Source: an uncultured Eubacteriales bacterium
GTDB lineage: Bacteria; Bacillota; Clostridia; Christensenellales; UMGS416
Direction of reading: 5' to 3'
NCBI GenBank assembly: GCA_900542005.1
Contig: UQLW01000008.1
Location: 1 to 64,000 of the forward strand
Length of the DNA stretch: 64,000 bases
Made by a program: the position numbers and the translations under genes. This document shows positions 58,191 through 64,000 of the stretch, piece after piece. Below the pieces are notes generated by a model. It searched no databases, was not told the origin of the DNA, and saw only the letters and a program-made list of their open reading frames with translations. How positions within the stretch are numbered: the stretch's first letter is position 1; each line of letters opens with the position of its first letter.

Positions 58191-59591
58191 TTAAAAGCGA
58201 AAATAGAGGAAGGGGTTATAGCTGGAATCCACCACATAACCCATGCAGAGGAAAAGGCCGGCCAGGCAGGCGGCCAGCGCCAGCCAGGGATAGAGCCGGG
58301 GCAGGCGCGCCTGGAGCCTGGCGCAGAGCCTGGCGGGCAGCGGTGTGGAGCACAGCGCCAGCAGCGCGAGAAGCGGGCCATAGCTGGCCAGGGCATAGAG
58401 GGAGAAGCCGTCGACCCCGCCGCCCAGCCCCAGCAGCCGGGTCAGGTACAGAGCGCCGTCCCCCAGGGCGTCAAAGCTAAAGAAGCACCAGCCCACCACT
58501 ACGGCCAGCATGGTATAGCACCAGCCCGCCCAGCGGGGCAGGCGTTCCAGAAGGGGGCCGAAAAGGAACTTTTCCAGGATGAGGATTAGGCCAAAGTACA
58601 GGCCCCAGACAAGGAAATTCCAGCTGGCCCCATGCCAGATACCGGTTGCGGCCCAGACGATCAGGAGGTTCCGGACCTGCCGGGCGCGGCCGCAGCGGTT
58701 GCCGCCCAGGGGAATATAAAGGTATTCCCGGAACCAGGTGGAAAGGGTGATGTGCCACCGGCGCCAGAAGTCGGTGACCGAGGTGGCAACATAGGGATAC
58801 CGGAAATTCTCCGGGAAGGTAAAGCCGAACATGCGCCCCAGGCCGATGGCCATCTGCGAGTAGCCGGCAAAGTCGAAGAAGATCTGGAAGGCGAAGGCCA
58901 GGATCCCCAGCCAGGCGGTCAGCGCCGGGAGCGACGCGATAGGCTGGGCCTTGACAAGCTCCCACAGGGCCCCGATGTTGTTGGCCAGCAATACCTTTTT
59001 GGCCAGGCCCAGGGTGAAATCCATCATGCCCCGCACAAGCCCCTCCCGGGTTTCTTTGCGGCCCTCCAGCTCCTCGGCCACGGTCACATACCGCACGATC
59101 GGCCCGGCGATAAGCTGGGGGAACATGGCGACATAGCAGCCGAAGCTGATCAGGTTATGCTGCGCGGGGCATTGGCGGCGGTATACGTCGATGGTATAGC
59201 TCATGGTCTGAAAGGTATAGAAGGAGATGCCGATTGGCAGCGGCAGATGGGTTAACGGCAGGGACAGGCCCAACGCCGCGTTGAGGCTTCCAATGAGAAA
59301 ATCGGTGTATTTGAAAAAACCGAGCAGCCCCAGGTTGATGATGCAGGAGCTGGCCAGCACCCACCGGCGCGCAGCGGGGCGGCTGTCCAGCCGCTCCAGC
59401 AGAAGCCCATGGGTATAATCCACCAGCGAGGAGAAGAGCATCAGCACCACATAGACCGGCTCGCCCCAGGCATAGAAAATAAGGGAGGCGGCAAACAGCA
59501 GGCCGTTGCGCATCCGGCGGGGGCACAGAAAGTACCCCAGCATGACCGCAGGGAAGAAATACAGCAAAAATGGCACGGAGGAAAAAACCAT
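58191..59591 (-). CDS. MBOAT-family membrane O-acyltransferase
   Basis: The product is 466 residues with about ten membrane segments. Family motifs include FFPQLIAGPIVRY (as MFPQLIAGPIVRY), DFAGYSQMAIGLGRMFGF, TDFWRRWHITLSTWFREYLYIPLGGNR and the catalytic His in GIWHGASWNF. It is of the DltB/AlgI type and would move acyl groups across the membrane onto a surface polymer. The start at 59591 has AAAGGCGG ahead. The longer frame has no ribosome binding site and runs over a terminator. Confidence 0.94.
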   Translation of the reverse strand: MVFSSVPFLLYFFPAVMLGYFLCPRRMRNGLLFAASLIFYAWGEPVYVVLMLFSSLVDYTHGLLLERLDSRPAARRWVLASSCIINLGLLGFFKYTDFLIGSLNAALGLSLPLTHLPLPIGISFYTFQTMSYTIDVYRRQCPAQHNLISFGCYVAMFPQLIAGPIVRYVTVAEELEGRKETREGLVRGMMDFTLGLAKKVLLANNIGALWELVKAQPIASLPALTAWLGILAFAFQIFFDFAGYSQMAIGLGRMFGFTFPENFRYPYVATSVTDFWRRWHITLSTWFREYLYIPLGGNRCGRARQVRNLLIVWAATGIWHGASWNFLVWGLYFGLILILEKFLFGPLLERLPRWAGWCYTMLAVVVGWCFFSFDALGDGALYLTRLLGLGGGVDGFSLYALASYGPLLALLALCSTPLPARLCARLQARLPRLYPWLALAACLAGLFLCMGYVVDSSYNPFLYFRF

Positions 59592-59629
59592 GGCAATCCG
59601 CCTTTCCAGCATTGATGGGAGCGATGGGG

Positions 59630-59673
59630 CAATAAAAAATTCCCCCTTCCAGTGTATCATACCCGGAAGGGGG
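59630..59673 (-). terminator. Terminator or attenuator between the DUF4358 and MBOAT genes
   Basis: On the minus strand CCCCCTTCC pairs with GGAAGGGGG across a 14-nt loop and is followed by AATTTTTTATT. It ends about 40 bases before the MBOAT start, so MBOAT needs read-through or its own promoter. Confidence 0.8.
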
Positions 59674-59684
59674 AAGCATAGAGC

Positions 59685-60164
59685 CTACTTGAGTAGGGAC
59701 TGGAAGGCGCTGACCGCCGCCGGCGTATCCTCCAGGATGGCCAGCATGACATAATTCCCCTCCGCCACCACCTGCCCCTTGAGGGCGAGCTCATACTGGT
59801 CGGGCAGATACTGGGCAAAGGCGTCCTGCTGGGCCTTCAGGCGCTTTTCAAAGCCGGCCTTGACGGTTTCCACATTGGAGGCGTCCTTCACCTTGGCGAT
59901 ATAGCAGGTAAAGACGCGGACGTTCATCATCGGGTCGTAATACTTGCCCTCCTCGATCAGGCTCAGGTCCAGGCCGGTGGCCTCGGACACAAAGGCGTCA
60001 TCGGACTCCATCATGGCGTTTTTCAGCTCCTCGGGGATCACCTTGGAGGCGATTTCCTCGACGGGGACATCCTTTGCCTGGGGCTGGGGAGCGCAGCCGG
60101 CCAGCAGGGCCAGCATCATCACAGCCAGGCCCAGGGCGAGCTTGGCGATAGGCTTTTTCATCAT
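59685..60164 (-). CDS. DUF4358 lipoprotein
   Basis: The product is 159 residues with a lipoprotein signal: MMKKPIAKLALG, hydrophobic core and lipobox LAGC with Cys at about residue 23. The mature part (EEIASKVIPEELKN, later YLPDQYELALKGQVVAEGNYVM) matches DUF4358, a Clostridia family of unknown function that is often encoded near MBOAT/DHHW genes, as here. AAGGAG lies 4 bases ahead of the start. A role in surface polymer acylation is suggested only by context. Confidence 0.85.
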   Translation of the reverse strand: MMKKPIAKLALGLAVMMLALLAGCAPQPQAKDVPVEEIASKVIPEELKNAMMESDDAFVSEATGLDLSLIEEGKYYDPMMNVRVFTCYIAKVKDASNVETVKAGFEKRLKAQQDAFAQYLPDQYELALKGQVVAEGNYVMLAILEDTPAAVSAFQSLLK

Positions 60165-60263
60165 AGTCTCCTTCCTCACGGGCGTATCCGCCCGCGGTAT
60201 GAATGATTGGGTAACTTAATAGACGGCGGCTTCCCGGATAAGTTCCGCAGGGCCCCCGCTTTG

Positions 60264-60292
60264 TTGACAGTGCACGGCGGATGTGGTTCAAT
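60264..60292 (+). promoter_or_regulatory. Candidate promoter of the sulfatase gene
   Basis: TTGACA, a 17-base gap and TTCAAT lie 34 bases ahead of the start at 60327. The -35 is consensus and the -10 is weak. Confidence 0.4.
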
Positions 60293-60326
60293 AATGGTAA
60301 AGTTGCTGAGTAAGGAGGGATGTTCC

Positions 60327-61733
60327 ATGAATCAACCCAATATACTCCTGCTGCTGGCGGACGATCTGGGCTATAAGGATCTGGGGATCACCGGCTCATC
60401 CTTTTACGAGACGCCCCATATCGACCGCCTGGCGGCCCAGGGGATGCTGTTCTCCCAGTGCTATGCCTCCTGCCCGGTATGCTCGCCCACCCGGGCCAGC
60501 CTGCTGACGGGGAAATACCCGGCACGGATAGGGGTCACCAACTGGATCGATTGGACGCGCCCGGGCTTCCCGGCCGGGCGGCTGGCCGACGCCCCCTATG
60601 TGGACCACCTGCCGGAGCAGGAATTCACCCTGGCGCAGGCGCTGGCGGAGGGCGGCTATCAGACCTGGCATGTGGGCAAGTGGCACCTGGGCGAGGGGCG
60701 CGCCATTACTGGGCCCCATGGCTTTGACGTGAACGTAGGCGGCAGCCACTGGGGCAGCCCCATCGAGGGCTATTTCTCGCCGTGGAATATTCCCGGCGTG
60801 CCCAACGGGCCCGAGGGCCAATATCTGGACGACTGGCTGACGGATGAGGCGATCCGCCTGATGGAGATGCGGGATACCGGCCGGCCCTTCTTCCTTAACC
60901 TATGGTTCTACCTGGTGCATATTCCCCTGCAGGCCCCGGCAGCGCTGGTGGAAAAATACCGCCGCAAAGCGGCGCGCCTGGGCCTTGACCGGGTAGAGCC
61001 GGTGGCCGAGGGCGAGCGGTTCCCGGTGGAGCATCTCCGGGACCGGCATATCCAGCGCAGGCTGCTCCAGTCCAATCCGGTCTATGCGGCCATGGTGGAA
61101 AAGCTGGATGAGAACGTGGGGCGGCTCCTGGAGGCCCTGGAGCGGCTGGGGCTTTGGGAAGATACGCTGGTGATCTTCACCTCCGACAACGGCGGCCTAT
61201 CCACGGCGGAGGGGTCGCCTACCTGCAATTTCCCCCTGCGGGAGGGCAAGGGCTGGCTGGAGGAGGGCGGCCTGCGGGAGCCCTGCGTGATCCGCTGGCC
61301 GGGCCGGGTGCAGCAGGGCTCGCTCTGCCATGACTACTTCACCACGCCGGACTTCTATCCCACGCTCCTGGAGGCGGCCGGGCTGCCCCTTCGCCCTGAG
61401 CAGCATGTGGACGGCGTTTCCATCATGCCGAGCCTGTCCGGCGGGCGGCTGGACAGAGGCCCTATCTTCTGGCATTACCCGCACTATTCCAACCAGGGCG
61501 GCACGCCCGGATGCGCCATGAGGCTGGGAGACTATAAGCTGATCGAGCAGTTTGAAAGCCGGGGAACATACCAGCTATATAACCTGCGGGACGATCCTTC
61601 GGAAACGGTGAACCTGGCTGGCCGGGAGCCGGACCGGGTCAGGGAGCTGGCGGCGATGCTGAACCGTTGGCGCGATACCGAGGTGCAGGGCTATGTGAAC
61701 CCCATAAACCCTGCATGGGATCCATGGGACTAG
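60327..61733 (+). CDS. Type I sulfatase (arylsulfatase family)
   Basis: The product is 468 residues. N-terminal metal ligands are in LLLLADDLGYKD. The formylglycine site is CSPTRASLLTG with Cys52, so it needs an anSME or FGE maturase, neither of which is in the window. The second metal site is FTSDNGG, and GKWHLG holds an active-site Lys and His. It cleaves sulfate esters from glycans or aryl compounds. No signal peptide is present, suggesting a cytoplasmic enzyme that acts on imported sugars. AAGGAGGG lies 7 bases ahead of the start. Confidence 0.94.
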   Translation: MNQPNILLLLADDLGYKDLGITGSSFYETPHIDRLAAQGMLFSQCYASCPVCSPTRASLLTGKYPARIGVTNWIDWTRPGFPAGRLADAPYVDHLPEQEFTLAQALAEGGYQTWHVGKWHLGEGRAITGPHGFDVNVGGSHWGSPIEGYFSPWNIPGVPNGPEGQYLDDWLTDEAIRLMEMRDTGRPFFLNLWFYLVHIPLQAPAALVEKYRRKAARLGLDRVEPVAEGERFPVEHLRDRHIQRRLLQSNPVYAAMVEKLDENVGRLLEALERLGLWEDTLVIFTSDNGGLSTAEGSPTCNFPLREGKGWLEEGGLREPCVIRWPGRVQQGSLCHDYFTTPDFYPTLLEAAGLPLRPEQHVDGVSIMPSLSGGRLDRGPIFWHYPHYSNQGGTPGCAMRLGDYKLIEQFESRGTYQLYNLRDDPSETVNLAGREPDRVRELAAMLNRWRDTEVQGYVNPINPAWDPWD

Positions 61734-61766
61734 CTGGCCGCGGGCTGATCGCGGCGAAGGGAGGCT

Positions 61767-62753
61767 ATGATGCGTATCATTCCCCTGGACGAAAAACATA
61801 TTCCCCAGGCCCGCCAATGGCTCAACCGGCTGATCGAAGGGGATGGGCTTGTGTACAAGCCGCTGGATGAAGCGGCCTTTGAAGGCGCATTCTGGCGGAG
61901 CCTGCCCCAGGCAAGGCGGCACACGGCGCTGCTGGAGCGGGACGACGGGCAGCTGGCTGGCCTGGTTGGCGGTGTGTCCATGCCGCTGGCCGGCAAGGCC
62001 TATATCAGCTTTGTGGCGGTCGATGCGGCGCTGCGCCGGCAGGGCTGGGGGACAAGGATGCTGGCCTGGCTGGAGGAGCAGCTGACCGGCCTGCCGGAGG
62101 GACGGCCGGAAAAGCTGGAGATCGTATTCTTCAATCCGGCCAGCTTCACCTGGATTGTCCCGGGTACGGCGGGCCATGACCACCCCAACGCTCCCGGCGT
62201 GGACGTAGCCAGCGGCGCCTATCTCTTTTTTAAAAACCGCGGCTACCGGGACTTTGCCATGCAGAACGCCTACCATCTGCCGCTGGCGCAGTATGAGTAT
62301 CCGGCGGCCCTGGCGCAGCGCCTGGCGGAGCTGTCTCAGCGGGGCATTGAAATTACCTACTATGACCCGGAAACCCACCGGGGGCTGGCCGGGCTGATGG
62401 ACGCCCTGGGCAACGAGGATTGGCGTCAGCGGGTGCTGGAGAACGTCCACCGGCCGGATGGCGGGGATCCGCTGCTTATCGTGGCCCATCAGGGCCGGGC
62501 GGTGGGCTTTACCGGCCCGCTGTCGGTGCAGCCCAGCGGGCGGGGCTACTTTGCCGGGATCGGCATTCATCCCGACTACCGGGGGCTTGGCGCCGGCAAG
62601 GCGCTGTTCGCCGCCCTGTGCCGGGGGCTGAAGCAGCAGGGCGCCGGCTATATGACGCTTTTTACCGGAGAAAATAACCCTGCCCGGAATATCTACGAGG
62701 CTGCGGGCTTTAAGATTGTGCGGGTATGGGCTGACATGCGCAAGGAGGGATAG
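61767..62753 (+). CDS. Tandem GNAT-family N-acetyltransferase
   Basis: The product is 328 residues with two GNAT domains. The first has RRQGWGTRMLAWLEEQ (acetyl-CoA loop) near residue 95. The second has IGIHPDYRGLGAGKALFAALC near residue 270 and NPARNIYEAAGF after it. The acceptor substrate is unknown. The ATG codons at 61767 and 61770 are both possible behind GGGAGG. It lies 33 bases after the sulfatase and one base before the PIG-L gene, so the three may be cotranscribed. Confidence 0.88.
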   Translation: MMRIIPLDEKHIPQARQWLNRLIEGDGLVYKPLDEAAFEGAFWRSLPQARRHTALLERDDGQLAGLVGGVSMPLAGKAYISFVAVDAALRRQGWGTRMLAWLEEQLTGLPEGRPEKLEIVFFNPASFTWIVPGTAGHDHPNAPGVDVASGAYLFFKNRGYRDFAMQNAYHLPLAQYEYPAALAQRLAELSQRGIEITYYDPETHRGLAGLMDALGNEDWRQRVLENVHRPDGGDPLLIVAHQGRAVGFTGPLSVQPSGRGYFAGIGIHPDYRGLGAGKALFAALCRGLKQQGAGYMTLFTGENNPARNIYEAAGFKIVRVWADMRKEG

Positions 62754-62754
62754 C

Positions 62755-63453
62755 ATGGGACAAAAATGCATTATGGCCATCGGCGGCCATATCGGGGATG
62801 CGGAGCTCACCTGCGGCGGGGTGCTGGCCAGCCTGTCGCTTGAAGGATATAAGGCGGTGACGGTAGCGCTGACCGGCGGGGAAAAGGGCAACCCGCCGGG
62901 CGTGAGCGTGGCCGATTACCGGATCCAGAAGGAGCGGGAGGCCCGGGAATTTGCCGGGATGCTGGAGGGGGAGAGCGTGGTTTTTCCCTATGCCGACGGC
63001 GAGCTGCCCGATACCGAGGCCGTACGCTTCATGCTGGCCGATTTGATTCGTAAATACAAGCCCTGCGCCCTGCTCACCCACTGGAAGCACTCCATGCACA
63101 AGGACCATGAGCTGACGCACCGCATCGTCAGGGACGCGCAGTTCTATGCGGGGCTTGCCGGCTTTGAGCGGGAGCTGCCGGCCCATTTCGCCGCGGGGCC
63201 CTATTACGCGGAGAATTGGGAGGACGCCGAGGGCTTTGTGCCCTATACCTATGTCAAGGTTTCGCCGGAGGGCTTTGACCTGTGGCAAAAGGCCATCGAA
63301 AAGCATTGGTTTGCCGTGCATAGCCCTTCCTTCCGGTATAAGGAGTATTATGAGCATCTCATGGCCCTGCGGGGCTGCCTGGCCCGCACGCGGTACGCCG
63401 AGGCCTTCGCGGTGGACGAATATACGAAAAAGCAGGTCTTGGAGGGCTTTTAG
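62755..63453 (+). CDS. PIG-L family deacetylase-like protein
   Basis: The product is 232 residues. The usual HPDDAE zinc motif reads GHIGDAEL, keeping His, Asp and Glu but changing the two residues between His and Asp. The second motif HKDHELTHRIV supplies the remaining His ligand. PIG-L/LmbE proteins remove acetyl groups from GlcNAc-type sugars. GGAGGG lies 5-6 bases ahead of the start. Pairing with sulfatase and acetyltransferase genes suggests work on sulfated or acetylated amino sugars. Confidence 0.88.
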   Translation: MGQKCIMAIGGHIGDAELTCGGVLASLSLEGYKAVTVALTGGEKGNPPGVSVADYRIQKEREAREFAGMLEGESVVFPYADGELPDTEAVRFMLADLIRKYKPCALLTHWKHSMHKDHELTHRIVRDAQFYAGLAGFERELPAHFAAGPYYAENWEDAEGFVPYTYVKVSPEGFDLWQKAIEKHWFAVHSPSFRYKEYYEHLMALRGCLARTRYAEAFAVDEYTKKQVLEGF

Positions 63454-63504
63454 TGAAAGGGAGCAAGGATAACCGCGGAAGGGTCAAGAGGAGGTATGGC
63501 CGCT

Positions 63505-63981
63505 ATGAGACGTAACCCAATGAGGACGCTGGGCCTCGTGTTCGCCTGCGTTGCGGGCCTGGAGGCCGTCGTTCTGCTGGCGGTGGCGATGCTGGTGAAG
63601 CAGGGGGAGGCCCGGCTGATCGCCTCCATGGTGCTGGGCATCCAGATCCTGGTATTCGGGGGCATTGGAGGCGGCTTTCTGCTGTATCAGAAGAGAAAGC
63701 GGCGGCTGCGGGAACGGCTGACGCGGGAGGGGTATTATGAAATGGCAGAGGTTGTGGAGGTGGAGCGCCAGCTCAATGTGCAGGTGAACGGACGCAGCCC
63801 CTATCGGGTCGTCTGCCGCATCCTGCGGGACGGCGTGCTCCATGAATACCGCAGCGAGCTGCTGCCCTACCATCCGGGATTGCCTGCGGGCGCGCAGGTG
63901 CCGGTCTATCTGGACCGGTATGATGAAAACCAGTACTATGTGGATGTGGAAAGCGTGATGCCCCGGATCCGGCAGCACTGA
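63505..63981 (+). CDS. Hypothetical membrane protein with two N-terminal helices
   Basis: The product is 158 residues. Two membrane helices (about residues 7-30 and 38-60) are followed by a basic stretch (QKRKRRLRERL) and a soluble domain with VEVERQLNVQVNGRSPYRVVC and LPAGAQVPVYLDR. The soluble part resembles the DUF3592-like layout, but I cannot confirm the family. The start at 63505 has GAGGAGG 10 bases ahead; the ATG at 63496 is directly against that site. Confidence 0.7.
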   Translation: MRRNPMRTLGLVFACVAGLEAVVLLAVAMLVKQGEARLIASMVLGIQILVFGGIGGGFLLYQKRKRRLRERLTREGYYEMAEVVEVERQLNVQVNGRSPYRVVCRILRDGVLHEYRSELLPYHPGLPAGAQVPVYLDRYDENQYYVDVESVMPRIRQH

Positions 63982-64000
63982 ATCCTATGCGGATACCCCA

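Noticed and set aside
1..64000. tRNA, rRNA, CRISPR arrays, insertion sequences or prophage genes
   Set aside because: I looked for T-loop sequences, transposase and integrase motifs, and spaced repeats on both strands and saw none. A covariance search could still find a missed small RNA.

Overview
This 64 kb window is GC-rich, gene-dense bacterial chromosome. The gene families point to the Bacillota, class Clostridia: DUF951, DUF1858 and DUF4358 proteins, two ECF vitamin-transporter S components, ParE/ParC-type topoisomerase genes, a clostridial-style HtpG, formate-THF ligase, strong GGAGG ribosome binding sites and sigma-A-like promoters. An uncultured or gut-type high-GC member (Christensenellales/Oscillospirales-like) is an inference. 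I found no rRNA, tRNA, CRISPR array, insertion sequence or phage genes.

Layout. 1-10.6 kb: accessory metabolism and transport. It holds the 3' end of a solute-binding-protein gene, a minus-strand cassette (ferredoxin-type aldo/keto reductase, EstB-like serine hydrolase, ceramidase-like protein), a zinc-ribbon membrane protein, a DUF1858 protein, a nucleoside hydrolase, a MATE exporter, an orphan lipoprotein solute-binding protein and an MFS permease. 10.8-17.6 kb: a HIT protein, then the complete F1Fo ATP synthase operon on the minus strand (atpI-like, B, E, F, fused delta-alpha, G, D, C). 17.8-23.6 kb: DUF1622, a leucine-rich-repeat protein, and parE-parC. 23.8-34 kb: ribulokinase, a MacAB-like export system (adaptor, FtsX-like permease, two ATPases) and an ABC-2 export system (ATPase plus two permeases). 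34.2-39.3 kb: a minus-strand run of mscS, DUF951, lepB, ilvB, ilvN, a HAD phosphatase and tcdA. 39.5-49.2 kb: a pantothenate-type ECF S component with coaX, a cupin, htpG, a mutarotase-like protein, an unknown protein, fhs, DUF1697, and a MocR regulator divergent from a second ECF S component. 49.3-53.6 kb: TetR with a pair of half-size ABC exporters. 53.7-64 kb: GH78 rhamnosidase and lipid kinase, a DUF4358/MBOAT/DHHW envelope-acylation cassette, sulfatase, tandem GNAT, PIG-L deacetylase and a membrane protein.

Most notable. The ATP synthase operon has no free-standing delta subunit. The C-terminal (b-binding) half of delta is fused in frame to the N-terminus of alpha, and the N-terminal (alpha-binding) half of delta is absent. 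Because F1 contains three alpha subunits, this predicts three delta C-terminal domains per enzyme instead of one. Other unusual designs are an HtpG with a three-unit Cys/His repeat in its interdomain linker, an ABC ATPase ending in an AbrB-like domain, and a C-terminally shortened MocR regulator whose PLP-binding lysine is glutamine.

All calls come from reading the sequence and from family knowledge. No database search was run.
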